The notes under the pieces: model-generated
Databases searched by the model: none
What the model saw: only the letters and a program-made list of their open reading frames with translations
What the model was told of the DNA's origin: nothing
Assembly: GCA_963678705.1 (NCBI GenBank)
Contig: OY783214.1
Location: forward strand, 12,400,001 to 12,464,000
Length of the DNA stretch: 64,000 nt
Direction: 5' to 3'
Source: Panorpa germanica
Lineage: Eukaryota; Arthropoda; Insecta; Mecoptera; Panorpidae
Shown here: piece after piece, positions 11,221-22,300 of the stretch
How the letters are laid out: the number at the start of each line of letters is the position of its first letter
Position numbering within the stretch: the stretch's first letter is position 1
Position numbers and translations under genes: made by a program

Positions 11221-11363
11221 GGTATAATCGAATGGTGCCATCAGTCTCCCCGCGTGGATTTTTCGCTGCACATTTATACGTTCCGAAATCATTGTGCTGA
11301 ATGTTAAAAATCGTCAGCTTCATATGCGTTTTATACGGTTGAGAACCAATTGTGCTTTCTGCC
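11221..11363 (-). CDS. DIP-like gene, coding exon 6: second half of Ig3
   Basis: The acceptor is TTTATTTCAG before GGCAGAAAG and the donor is GTAAGTAGC after TTATACC. The first base completes an Arg codon begun by AG of the previous exon. It encodes 47 further residues and leaves one base, C. The peptide contains KTHMKLTIFNIQ, then NDFGTYKCAAKNPRGETDG, the last Ig signature with its second Cys. The NPRGETDG end is characteristic of the third Ig domain of DIP/lachesin proteins. The protein must continue after IRLY into an exon I could not find. Confidence 0.93.
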
Positions 11364-11467
11364 CTGAAATAAAGAAAATACTCTCATATATGTAAATTTC
11401 ATTTACAAATTGGAATAACAAATTTTTCAACAGACTTGGAGGAAAAATATATAAGAAGATATCTCAC

Positions 11468-11618
11468 CTATATTTTCTGGATTCATGAATCATTTGGCCG
11501 TCTTCCCTTGTCCAATAGTTCAGGGATGTTGGATTGGCTTCTATAAAGCACTCTAATGTAACACTGTAAGCCAGTGGAGCTCCCACCAGCTGATGAGGAA
11601 TCCACAGCATCGGAGGAA
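11468..11618 (-). CDS. DIP-like gene, coding exon 5: first half of Ig3
   Basis: The acceptor is CTATTCTTTTAG and the donor GTGAGATATC. The first two bases complete a Phe codon (T from exon 4), and 49 codons follow before AG is left over. The peptide has PPMLWIPHQLVGAP, the hinge and first strand of Ig3. It then has VTLECFIEANPTSLNYWTRE, holding the first Cys and the core Trp. These are the most conserved stretches of the DIP third Ig domain. Confidence 0.95.
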
Positions 11619-11884
11619 CTAAAAGAATAGCGCATTTTTGTAAAGCTTTAATAATATGTATGTGGCAGAAATATTCCTAAATATTATAAACAGATATTTG
11701 AAAGTTGAGATATTCAAAAAACCCAATTAATTTCATCAAACAATCTATGTTAATATTCCAATTAATATTGTACATATTTGTAAATGTAATGTTTTAGTCC
11801 TAATAATTAATCGAATCATGTAGTTTGTTTATTTAACTGGTTTATTTCCGAACAGATAATCAAATTAATTTTGATAATAACCAA

Positions 11885-11945
11885 ACCAAAAAAAATATAG
11901 TGTTGGCCCGGGAAGACACAGATGTTGACCTACATATTGTCCTTA
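11885..11945 (-). mobile_element. SINE fragment
   Basis: On the minus strand the sequence reads CATCTGTGTCTTCCCGGGCC, then CACTATATTTT and TTGGTTTGGTTATTATC. This matches the part of the 44203-44440 copy that follows its box-B-like region. It lies in the intron between exons 4 and 5. Confidence 0.5.
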
Positions 11946-14185
11946 TCGCCGTTTGTTCATCATACGTTGTTCAACAAAAGTAGAAGATTACTTGCATATG
12001 TTCTTGTACACACATCAGGTAGATATGATCTTATGAAACGATCTTAAAGTTATAAGTCACTAGCTGACCTTAGAAACTAAGAATGAGGTCAATATCACGT
12101 CTAACAGTCTGTATATTTGAATTCAAAACGACTTCGCGATAATGTAATTGTAGAAATGAATAATTCAAATGTCTAGTCTGAACTGTGAACAAAGACCAGA
12201 GACAGGGAGACACCAGTGAAGGTTGAAATATAAGCATCTAATACTTTGTGACACCATATAGACAAAAATACATATTTGAAAATTAAGTTATAGGCCTCTG
12301 GATATAGACCGACTCCTTTTAGATTGGTCTCACACGAGGTCCTACCACGTGCTGCCAGTCAGATAACTGTGGTTTATTATAAATCTTTGTTGATATTTTT
12401 GTTCGCGTGGAAAATTCGCTAATAATATATTCATTAGATAACTGTCCGCGGACTTTAACAAAAGTATAACTGATAAAACAATTTTTTAGGTTATTTTCAT
12501 AACTATAATTTTATAGACTATTGATAAATCGAAGACAAAGTTAAATTTCTTCTTTTAACTTCAAAATGCTTCTTAGTTTTCTCTTTACTGTACTCTCGCA
12601 GAAAGATTTATACTTTTAGCTTAATTTTCAAAATTAAACTAAATAGTTATGTTAAATAAAATGTCTCTGTACTGAAAATACGTAATCTAAAATATTGTAA
12701 CAAATTTACTACTCGCATGATTAGAAATTATTCCGCTAGATGTCACTCCATGAGCTTAAAAGATATTTTCAATTTATATTCCTTTCTCTTTTATACATTT
12801 CCATAGTAGAACTTTTTAAACTTTTATACTATTTTCATCTTCGTCAGAAAATAAAAGTAAAAACTGTTAAGATGATGTGAAATAAGTCAAGGTAATTTTA
12901 TTTAAATATTTGAATCGTGAAGTAAATTGAGCAATCAAGCGAGCTATACAATTTAGTAGTTCATTTCAGTCATTTTAATATATTCTCTGTTAATTATTAG
13001 AATCGTAGCGATGCGATGGGAGTTTAAATCTATTTTAAAAGAGCTGTAATTCAAGTAAATGACATTTATGAAAGTGTATTAAGTTATGAATATGAAAATA
13101 TGGAAGTATGTTTTTCTAATGTAATTTATGTAACATAAGTATAAATTGATCTGTTATATAAATGTAATATGTTCGAGGAGTACAACATACCCGCTAAAAT
13201 GAAAACATAAATATTACCTTACATTTATGTAATATTTTTGTAAAACAAATCCTAGTAATAAGAAATTTCAAAGGGCATTGTTTTATTATTTTATAGCTAC
13301 TTGAAAAATCTTTAATCCTTAAGAGGGTGTTCTTTAGAAAGATCTTCTTAAGAAGTTTTACGGAATAGTAACTGAGGCGTTCAATCCAGAATACTATGTA
13401 TTCTTTTGGCTATACCAGCGCTATTTTTTCGACGTTTGGTTATTGTCTTGTTTGAATGATAATATACAATGAATTCTATAATTATACATTTATTGAGCAG
13501 CGATGTAGTTTGTTTATATGCGGTTAAATGTTATCATTCCTGAAAGATAGGTCACCACCATTACTTTACAAACTTTAAATTTCTTTAATTCTAATAATTA
13601 TAAATATAAATTAATTGTAAATGTATAAACAAATATTGCAAAAATTTAACCAATTTGTGTGTATATATCTGCAATTTGTTTACTAGTGCATTAATTAATA
13701 ACCGTAGAAGAATAATGTATATTGTCCCCTTTAATCGAACATCTTTTGACGCCCTTTAGATGTAGAATAATTCAGAAGCAATTAAAACATTGATCACCAC
13801 GAAATATTTCTCACCATTCATTTATTTAAACGACATATCTACGCTTGAGTTAAAATATTGTGAAAAAGACGTCCATCAATCAAACTATTTGTTTTCAGTT
13901 AACAGATAATGGGATCCTGCTGCTGGTGTTCCTGTTTTCCCTACATCCAATAAAAAATATTATTGTTAGGGTTACAGGAAAGCCTTGATTGATTGATGCT
14001 TCTATTGAAAGCGTTAAGATTTCTGTGTAACAAAAAGACATTTTTAAATTTATTTTTATGGACTCAATTTTTGATGATAATAAATTTTAATTCTTCTAGT
14101 GTATAGTTGGTTAGTTAGCAATAATTTAATATTTTTTGCTTGTTTTGGAAGTTACATATTATTTTATAACGATTTGTTTGTAGAT
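11946..14185. other. Intron 4 of the DIP-like gene, no extra exon seen
   Basis: AT-rich intronic sequence. No additional Ig-like exon or alternative exon was recognised on the minus strand. Confidence 0.45.
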
Positions 14186-14189
14186 ATAT

Positions 14190-14640
14190 TCGTAACGAGC
14201 GAATTGTATAGCGCACTCGGACGATGAACCGTATGATCTGTATGAACGTATGAACCGTAGCAGCGATTGTGCTGCGAGGAAAGAGGGAGGAGGTTAAATG
14301 GTTAAATAAGAATAGAGTGCACAAAGGGTACGGCCGCGTGTAAGAGGAAGCAATAAAGGCAAAGAGAGAGATATCCTGCCGAGTGTCCGATATACGAGTA
14401 TATCTCTTTCTAGCCGAACCGCTCCTGCTTGTTCGGTTGATTGGCCGTGAGGTAGGGGGTAAACAAGCAAGCTCGGCTAGAAAGAGATACAAAAAACACT
14501 CGTCAGCTATCTCTCTCTGCCTTTATCGCAGTATTTAGCTTCTTGTGCACTCTAATCTTATACCTCTATGCTGCGGCTCTTTGTGCTACTGTCCCTCTAC
14601 ACATAACATCGCACGAACGCGCTATAATGTGCGCTATTTA
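14190..14640. repeat. Large imperfect foldback element in DIP intron 4
   Basis: Two arms of about 120 bases (14311-14432 and 14460-14555) are inverted copies. They share AGAGTGCACAA, ATAAAGGCA-AGAGAGAGATA, CGAGTGT, TATCTCTTTCTAGCCGA and GCTTGTT, separated by a loop of about 27 bases. Weaker pairing extends outward to a GCTGCG / CGCAGC block and a TATAGCGC / GCGCTATA block. The whole structure is about 450 bp. It starts 200 bases past the exon 4 donor in the direction of transcription, so the pre-mRNA would contain a long hairpin. It is probably a foldback MITE; the terminal duplication was not resolved. Confidence 0.75.
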
Positions 14641-14839
14641 CGAAATACATAGCTATTTAAATTTCTCATCATAGTATACATTTCTTGTTCATTAAATATA
14701 AATAGCGGGCCGATTAGTGTATCCTAAAGTACTGGCACACTTAATTAGCTTTGTTTTTCACATTGTTTGAAATATATAAGAAATTCTCGTTTTACTGGAA
14801 TATATTCGTTGTAATAATCAATAGATATAATTTACTTAC

Positions 14840-14968
14840 AGTCTACGCTGACCTTTATCCTTTTGGAGACACTAGGCGGTACGCTATTGCTAGCAATACA
14901 CAAATAAGCCCCCATATCCAGACGAGAGATTCGAGTTAATTCAAGTTTGGTTCCTTCCCATTCCAAAA
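14840..14968 (-). CDS. DIP-like gene, coding exon 4: second half of Ig2
   Basis: The acceptor is TTTTCTTTTTAG and the donor a perfect GTAAGT. Two bases complete a Val codon, 42 codons follow, and T remains. The peptide runs VLEWEGTKLELTRISRL, then DMGAYLCIASNSVPPSV, the second Cys and D-x-G-x-Y-x-C signature of Ig2. It ends with SKRIKVSVD, which leads into the FPPMLWIPHQ hinge of the next exon. The exon matches the position of this split in insect DIP genes as I recall them. Confidence 0.94.
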
Positions 14969-15232
14969 CTAAAAAGAAAATAAATAACTTTAATTTAAGG
15001 ATGTTGTTATGACGTAATATAGTTCACAAGTGTTATTACGTATACATAGCAAAAGTAGAAGAACTTATAGCTATATATATAGAACTATTGTCTAAGTTAA
15101 AGTAACGCTAAAGAATTGATCTCAATATTTTACTGAAAACATTTATAAAAGTTGTGAGCGCATTATTTTGTCGTCGATGTGCTTTGCTGGTATTCACCTG
15201 CCGTTTCCGATAACGTAAAAGCAATACCTCAC

Positions 15233-15391
15233 CTGACAAGGACTTGTTAATGGCTATCTTCGTGTTATCGTCTCGCTTCCACTTGACAGATGGCGGTGGT
15301 GAACCAGTGGCGCGACAGTTAAGGGTTACATTTGCACCCTCACGGACTATTACATCACTGGAACTTAAAGAGTCATCAATATTTGGGGGAA
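15233..15391 (-). CDS. DIP-like gene, coding exon 3: first half of Ig2
   Basis: The acceptor is TCTATTGTTACAG and the donor GTGAGGTATT. Two bases complete a Val codon, 52 codons follow, and G remains. The peptide begins PPNIDDSLSSSDVIVREGAN, the typical DIP linker and A strand. It continues LNCRATGSPPPSVKWKRDD, which holds the first Cys and core Trp of Ig2, then KIAINKSLS. NVT and NKS are potential N-glycosylation sites. The intron that follows is only 264 bases. Confidence 0.95.
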
Positions 15392-15599
15392 CTGTAACAA
15401 TAGAAATATATATATGTTTAAATCAAAATTTACTAAATATTTTAACTACTAAAAATAAACGCCTGCAGTATGCAATCATTGTTACACTGAAATAGAAGAA
15501 CGCATTTCAGTATCGATCCCAGTATTATATTGTACAAAATTATTTTATAATTTTATTATTTGATTTTATTTCAACTCAGCATATTTCCATGCTATTCTA

Positions 15600-15765
15600 C
15601 TCCTATCACCAAGGATCTCCTACAATGTTGGTTGTAATTATGATATGGTAATTAGAAATAAATTTTATAACTATCAGATCAAATAATCGATTTAATTCTA
15701 CTAACAACCAAACCTAGAAAATATAACGCTGCTAGTATACAGAGTGAACTCGAAGAGACAGTAGT
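15600..15765 (-). mobile_element. Possible SINE fragment
   Basis: AACCAAACCTAGAAAATATA preceded by AACTATCAGATCAAATAA is similar to the complement of the SINE segment CTATATTTTCTGGRTTTGGT seen at 16885-16965 and 44255-44300. The match is short. Confidence 0.35.
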
Positions 15766-16139
15766 TTGACATGTGCATAAATGCATTAGATCACTGTGTC
15801 GCAAGAGAAGCAAAATTATAGAAATTTCTTATTGTAATGTACTCGTACAATAGGTAATTAAATAACAAATAATTAATTAACTTATGTAACGAATGCTTTG
15901 TATTATTTGCAGGAATAATAAATTAACAATCTGATTTACAGTCATGAAGAACAGAACGATGGAGGTTCGAGGAGGGTGGAAGAGAGAGGGGAGCTTATTG
16001 ACGAAGTTCTCGAATGTTCTTTGAAATAACTAACATAAGTAGTAAAACCCATGTGAACAGGTAAATTAAATTTGTTACCGACAAAGAAAACATCCAGAAC
16101 GTTCTAAGTAATGTTTGATTTGCTGCATTGCCTGCAAAT

Positions 16140-16400
16140 ATAGGAGGGTCATTCAAATATAAACCAGATTTTTATTCACTTGACTCTCATAGAGACGTCC
16201 ATGACACGTCCCCCATTTCAGTGTTACGCGTGTATGTTGGTCAATCGATTGAAATTTTGTAAAGCCTCCAAGTAGAGATTGGTGATGCTACTCTGAGTAA
16301 AACCCAAGGATTTTAGTGGACCCAGAAGTTTCGAAATTGCCTTGATAAAGTGGAAAACCAATGACAAGACCGGAAACCGATCTAAAAGGTGTACTGTTGG
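16140..16400 (+). mobile_element. Possible mariner 5' fragment
   Basis: The segment starts GGAGGGTCATTCAAATATAA, which resembles mariner terminal repeats. About 150 bases later it reads as a broken frame with TLSKTQGF, W-x3-F and DRKP-like words, as in the helix-turn-helix end of mariner transposases. Stops interrupt it and the right end is missing. The superfamily call is tentative. Confidence 0.35.
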
Positions 16401-16884
16401 TTACCAACAAAATAAAATACTAATTAGTTTTCTGAATAACATTTTAGTTTAATTTATAAAATGTACTTCACTATTTAAATTAATGTAAAATTACAGTAAC
16501 AAAACTAATATTTCTTTTATTGACTTACGTAATTTACACAAATCTTAGTATTCTATTTAAACTAGTTCCTACTATTTAATATATAATTTCACGATGAAAA
16601 CAAAGTTTTAAAACTTTATTAACATAAATTAAACAAACATTAAATTAAATTCTGTTAATTACTTAGTGTTCAGGAACGGAAGTAGCGTACCGTGCCGTAA
16701 CGTTGCACTAAGTTCTTAAATAGTTTGCTGGTGATTTTGTTACGTAATTAATAATATGATTATGGGTTTAATTGTTACACGTTAATGAAATTTTTATTTT
16801 GAGCTATTTAATTTAATTTACGTCAGTTTATTTTCGGTTCTGATCCAGCTTTATGGTACCGGTATGGTATATAATCAATTGAAT

Positions 16885-16970
16885 TTGATTACAATAAAAT
16901 CCAGAAAATATAGCACTGGTCCAGGGATCAAAACCGAAGACACAGGTTTTTGACTTCAAGTATCAATTCT
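16885..16970 (-). mobile_element. SINE fragment
   Basis: On the minus strand the segment reads CTGTGTCTTCGGTTTTGATC, then CCTGGACCAGTGCTATATTT and TCTGGATTTTATTG. It contains a box-B-like GGTTTTGATCC and the same downstream body as 44203-44440 and 11885-11945. Confidence 0.55.
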
Positions 16971-17119
16971 ACTTCTGCTTTTCCTGTCACCTCTATTTTC
17001 ATTTACGCTTAGTTGTTCTTCTTCTTGATCGTTATATTATTTTTTTCTTCTTCTCTATTGTTTACTATGTTATAAACAGTACAAATGTGTAATGTATACG
17101 ATAATACGATTCACAGACC

Positions 17120-17205
17120 TTTGCGTCGCCGAGGTAATTAGGTCGTAGACTCTAATAGTTGGTTATGCTTAGGTCCGGGTTCGATTCCTGGGGATGGAAT
17201 AACTG
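17120..17205 (+). mobile_element. tRNA-like segment of a SINE
   Basis: An exact pol III box B consensus, GGTTCGATTCC, occupies 17178-17188. It sits within a T-arm-like CCGGGTTCGATTCCTGG. A D-arm-like GAGGTAATTAGGTCGTAGAC lies about 45 bases upstream, at the distance expected in a tRNA. The remainder does not close a clean acceptor stem, so a SINE head or tRNA relic is more likely than a working tRNA gene. Confidence 0.45.
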
Positions 17206-17274
17206 ACAAAGAATAAACTCACCAAATGATAAACAAAAAATAAACAAATCTATAAAACCATCAATTGTTATATA

Positions 17275-17656
17275 ACATTTAACAGGGGCGGCTTTAGCCA
17301 TTGCGAGGCCCCGGGTAGCAGATATTTGCGAGGACCCAGGGCGGCAGATCTTGGCGAGGCACTTGTTCTTTGTATAATATGTAAATTGTAAGTAAGTATT
17401 TTTGATGATAATTGACGAGAAATAAAATTTTATATTGGAAGTTTTATAAAAGTTAACAAGCACAAATATTAATGATGATAAACTAAGGCACCTGAAAAGA
17501 AGACGCAGTGGTTCTAGTGGGATTTCTAAAGAGCGAGGCGCCTGATTCAAATACATATATAGTAATGAATTTTTCTACTTCGGTTGTTGCGCGAGAATGC
17601 GAGGCCCCGGGCGGTTGCTCTGCATGCCACCCCCAAAGGCCGCCTCTGACATTTAA
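17275..17656. mobile_element. hAT-type MITE with 8-bp target duplication
   Basis: The element occupies 17283-17648 (366 bp). It begins CAGGGGCGGCTTTAGCC and ends GGCCGCCTCTG, an inverted match. The 8-bp sequence ACATTTAA occurs directly on both sides, at 17275-17282 and 17649-17656. CAG-type ends with an 8-bp duplication are the hallmark of the hAT superfamily. Both ends also carry GCGAGGCCCCGGG-type blocks inside the terminal repeat. The interior holds no transposase, so the element is non-autonomous. It is much richer in GC at its ends than the flanks. Confidence 0.9.
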
Positions 17657-17659
17657 TAT

Positions 17660-18452
17660 GAGTTATAATCTAGCTGTTATAATAGTTTTATGATAGAAAA
17701 CAAATACAATTCAAATTCAAAATTTGGTAAATTTTTATTGTTTTAGTTTATTATTAAGAAATAATCTATTTTCGTGTACGATGATCGAAAACCGGTAAAA
17801 ATAACATTATACGGTCGTTTTGATTGACCAAATTTCTGTGAACACCCGGACATTATTCCAAAATTTGCTTTACGCACATTTCAATTATTTTTGAACCTTT
17901 GACCAAATCAAATACCGCTATAATCAGTTGACGTACTGTATATAATACAATGTGATGAGAAATACATTGCAGTCGGTATGAGCTTTTATAAAACCCGAAC
18001 CAGACCGGGCGAGACAATAAGCAAATGCAACTATTGGTTGCACAAAACTGTTGCCAAAATATAGGTTACTAGAATAATACGGTTCGTATTCTATAGGCAA
18101 TAGGACAGTGGACACTGAGCAGTCAATAATGTGATATCATAGAACAAAACAAAACACATTTCATTGTGAGCTTGTTTAGAATTAGAATATAGTAGTTGAT
18201 ATTGCTAGCAGCTGGCCAGAATATGTTGATATTATATTTGTATTATTCATGGTCTTCTATTCAGATTTTCACTGTGATTTATGTGATCGATGTGTTTGTT
18301 CATTATACGCAGTTTGCATTCGTGTCATGTCTGTGGCGCGTGTGATTATAAAACCAACCCCAGCCACACTGCGGTGGGGGAAACAAAAACCCACCCCATC
18401 CTTTGCATTCTAGAGCTTTTCTCACTTTCAATACTAAAAATATTATTACCCC

Positions 18453-18455
<3 letters not shown>
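17660..18455. other. DIP intron 2, nothing identified
   Basis: Intronic AT-rich sequence with a modest GC-richer patch at about 18330-18400. No exon or repeat match. Confidence 0.4.

Positions 18456-18542
<87 letters not shown>
18456..18542. repeat. (TA)n microsatellite
   Basis: An uninterrupted AT dinucleotide run of about 85 bases within DIP intron 2. The YI-rich open frames across it on both strands are artefacts of the repeat. Confidence 0.97.
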
Positions 18543-18549
<7 letters not shown>

Positions 18550-19599
18550 CATCTTTTAATTAGCTAATGACGAAGTCTTTGTCGTAGAGTAGTGCTTTAA
18601 TAAAAAGTCTTGCAGAAATTAATTAATGTAATAGCTTTCAGAACAAAAACATCATTTTACTCGACTGAGACAAGTAAATAGAGTAATTAATTACTCTTTA
18701 TTAGATTGGAATTAAAAGTGTGTACCCTACGCAGTACTCTATTTATATAGTCTAATGATCTAAAACTGTTTCTGTTTCTTATCGTTTCTTTTCTTTTCTT
18801 ATTTGTTTATGGGTAGGGTTAGAACTTTGCAACCGATTTTAAACTATCAGGTTTCAAACTAACTCAGATCAGATATTGAGCTTAAATTTTCACACAATTT
18901 TTTTGAGGATGCCAATGCAACTTTGCAACTTTGAATTTTTTCTTTCTTACTTTAATTTATGTAACCATGGCTTATTTCCGATACTGAATGGAAACGGGTA
19001 ATTAAAAAAAAAGTGGTGCTGCTTTCCTCGATAATAATATTAGAAATTTACAACGAAAATTTAGGTGCAGCTAAATTAATTAGTAATTGTTTTAGGAATA
19101 TTTTTTATTTTTTTAATTTTATTTACCGGTGGCCTCTATTAATGCTGTCAAGGTCTAAACTATATGAACTATGTCCTTGCCGTGTTGTAGGAAACAGAAC
19201 AGTGCTGTCGAAATTTTATATGACAGTACAGTATCATTATTATTTTGATACCGAGTTTTATAAGGCTTAAACCAATGTACATGAATATAAGCTTTCTATA
19301 CTTCATATACATTTCTCGTTTATTTATAAAATAAGTTCACTGAACGTTGCTGTGTTTGAATTTGATTTAAAGCTCCGTTGAAACACCACCTTATCACAAA
19401 ATAAGAGCTTTAAGCTCTTGCAGCTCGATGCCCTGATTAAATGCAAATGCACGCTTATAATATATTTACTTATGAAAAATAAACGAAGGAAAATTTTGTC
19501 AATATTTTTACAATATTTTGAAATGAATTATATAACATCGTAACTATAAATAGTTTTGGATAATAATTGAGGTAAAATAATGGTAAGATAGTATATAAA

Positions 19600-19690
19600 T
19601 CTTGTTAGCATAATGGTTGAGAGTATTGATATTTCAGGCTAGATTGCTGTGCCTTCGGGTTTGATTACCGGACCGTTTGATTGTTTCGTT
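19600..19690 (+). mobile_element. SINE head (tRNA-derived)
   Basis: TTAGCATAATGGTTGAGAG is box-A-like. It is followed 20-50 bases later by TTGCTGTGCCTTCGGGTTTG and ATTACCGGACC, a diverged box B. The same order (GAGAGCATTGATA, then CTGACTGCTGTGTCTTC) is seen at 44203-44260. This copy ends before the 3' body. Confidence 0.55.
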
Positions 19691-19694
19691 CAAC

Positions 19695-21335
19695 AGATAG
19701 CACCACTATTGAAAAATTCATTACAACAATCTGAAAAATCTGAATTTCGGGTATTGCTAAAACATTGCTTTTTAACAGGAAAAAATATTGAGTGCTGTCA
19801 GACACTTGTCAAGCCTGTGTCAATAACTTTGCTTGCACGGTGATATAGAACACTTTGATCTAAGTCGTACTAAGTCAACGGTGATTTGAATCAGCATCAA
19901 TAAAGTATATAAATAAAATGTATAAGTCTTATAGAAAATTAAAAATAATGAAATTTATAAATTTTCTGTTAAAGAGAAGAAATTTCAAGAGAATAGTAAT
20001 TATTGTTTTCAGTTCTACTAAGAGTGTGTGACCAAATTGAAACTTCATACCTCATCAGGAAAAAAACAAATGCAAAGATTTGACTATAGCATCAATGACA
20101 CCAAACACCATGAGCGAGTTTAAAAAAAGTTTATAAAAATATAACTATTTTCATGTTTGTAATGCTTATAAACATAAAGTGAAATATGAAAAGTATTTAT
20201 ATTTAAGCCCACTTCTGATATGTAAAATTTTAAAAAGATTTAATTCATTTAGAGAACCCAATGCTTAGAACCATAGTTTAATAGTTAAATCATAACAGAA
20301 GTTTAATCTAAAAATGCGTTTTTTAGTGCTAGTTTTGTTAAAGAGTGTATGCTAGATATGCTTGGTTAAGCTACAGTTATGTTCGACAAGAACATAAATG
20401 GTTGCTGAAATATATAAGTATCAAGCAAGGTTTACATAAAATCACAGTTAACTAACTATTGAAACAACTGCCCTCAGTAAGTCGATAGTTACACAAATTT
20501 AATTATGTATATTGCAATTATTTCTCTGGTTAATGTACTAGAAAATAAATAACCCACCAAGAGATTTCAGCTAATTTGGACAATCTAAAACAAATATTAA
20601 ATAGTCTATTTACACAAATGAAGCTTATTTTCTCTTTATGGTTTCAACTATTATAAGTACGAGCACAAGTACTCGTACATTCAAATATTCACCTGAACAG
20701 CAAAACGCATTTCAATTTCCATACCATCATGGCATCGCAATTATATTGCAAATTCAACCGTTCACCTCTATTAGATTCACTCAAGTTATGTGAAGAGGTG
20801 GAGTGGGGACGATGCTGGCACTTCTACACTGACTGGATGATCGGGTGCGTCGGTGGGGGCTGTAGAGTGTAGAGTAGGTGGGGGAAGTAATGGGGTAACA
20901 GAACGATTTGAATATTCATGAAATGCTGGCCTTTGCACCACATACCACAGAATATACTCGTAGCTCTGTATGGCTTGCAACGATGTTCACGATTTTAAGG
21001 AAATTATACTGTAATAATACTACATTATATGTATGTATGTTTTGTATACATGTAGTGTATGGTATACAGTAATATGATAACTGTAATTTACATAGAATGG
21101 TTTTTACATTCACAATTCGTGTGTCCATTATATAGTTGATTTTTACAACGGACATTATTGAAATTCTAAAAATATGACTAATTAGTACCACATACAAAGA
21201 ACCTATTATTACTATATAACATAAGGGTATTGTTATTTTGTTATCAAAAATGGTGTAACGTCCTGCTAATGAGTGAGCCTAATGAGACAGATATGTCAAC
21301 AAATTTATTATTTGTATTGAAGCACATATAAATAG
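19695..21335. other. DIP intron 2, AT-rich with small shared segments
   Basis: No exon. The stretch near 20070-20165 (CACCATGAGCGAGTTTAAAA and flanks) resembles 22065-22135. The stretch at 20350-20385 (GCTTGGTTAAGCTACA and TTATGTTCGAC) recurs inverted near 58612-58645. A G-rich patch with TGGGGGCTGTAGAGTGTAGA lies at about 20850-20895. Confidence 0.4.
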
Positions 21336-21337
21336 TT

Positions 21338-21480
21338 TATAGTTAAAATTACGAGAGTTCGGCGGTGTCTCATACTTAAATCTATATTCAATTTTATCTC
21401 ATTCCTTACTTTATACTGTGCTTTATTACAGTATCGTTTTAAGCACGATTGACCGCCGAACTCTCATAATTTTAACTATA
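21338..21480. mobile_element. TA-flanked MITE, family 'GTTCGGCGG', copy 1
   Basis: It starts TATAGTTAAAATTACGAGAG followed by TTCGGCGGT and ends with the near-perfect complement ACCGCCGAACTCTC-ATAATTTTAACTATA. It is 143 bp including the terminal TA. A second, longer copy lies at 32958-33175. TA at both ends fits a Tc1/mariner-type MITE. No coding content. Confidence 0.85.
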
Positions 21481-21789
21481 ATAACTAATTAGTAACTTCA
21501 TAGTTTTTGGGGTATTAAATAATACTTTGAAAATTTTTTTTTAGTTGCATTGTTCCAACGAATTTTATTCTATGTGGGATGAAAAGTTGAATAAAATCTG
21601 ATAAAGTCCGCATATAGACTAAATAGAGTGATCACCATTTTCCCGAATTGTATAAAATAGAAGTAATATAGAAAATTACACCTAAATGAATATACAATAG
21701 GTAGCTTTCACAGTAAGTTGATGCATCTTATCAGGAAATAACTAAAAAATCGAGCATTACTTATTTATTTAAAAGAGAACCACAGCCTA

Positions 21790-22015
21790 CTAACAGTAAA
21801 ACATATTATTCTTCAATGCTCCAAGTACTCATCACACATACACAAAACTGTAATATGCTTTAAGACTATAAGCAGATATTTGAAAGAAGAGAGTTTAAAA
21901 AACCTTATTGGTTTTATCAATGATTTTTAATACCCATACTCGTATTTATAGACTATAAATTATGTATTACAAGTGTTTTTAAATGTATCTATTGTTTTAA
22001 GTGCTAATAATTGTC
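21790..22015 (+). mobile_element. Non-LTR retrotransposon 3' fragment (group A)
   Basis: ACAGTAAAACATATTATTCT and the 200 bases after it match 6110-6322 and, inverted, 30045-30175. Read in one frame it gives VKHIILQCSKYSSH and, after a shift, ESLKNLIGF, the kind of zinc-knuckle-like tail found at the C-terminus of LINE proteins. It is degenerate. Confidence 0.55.
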
Positions 22016-22215
22016 GAAAGTTGGTGCACACAAATAAGTATTAAAAAGAAATCAAGTTTTGCAAAGTTTTGACCATTAGAATAAACAAACACCATAAGCG
22101 AAGTTAATAAAAGCTTATAAAAATAATAGTGTTAATTATGACTAAATATTCCATATTTTAATTTAGTTTTATTTTAACTACTCTAGCGTGCACGTTCAAG
22201 AATCAAAAGGAAGGG

Positions 22216-22297
<82 letters not shown>
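22216..22297. repeat. (TA)n microsatellite
   Basis: An AT dinucleotide run with a single ATGTATA interruption, about 80 bases, in DIP intron 2. Confidence 0.97.

Positions 22298-22299
<2 letters not shown>

Positions 22300-22300
<1 letters not shown>

Noticed and set aside
15960..16020. GA-rich patch next to DIP exon 3 as an exonic enhancer or exon
   Set aside because: No open frame in phase and no splice sites; only composition is unusual.
17120..17205. Functional tRNA gene
   Set aside because: Box B is perfect, but acceptor and anticodon stems do not close. A SINE or tRNA relic is more likely.
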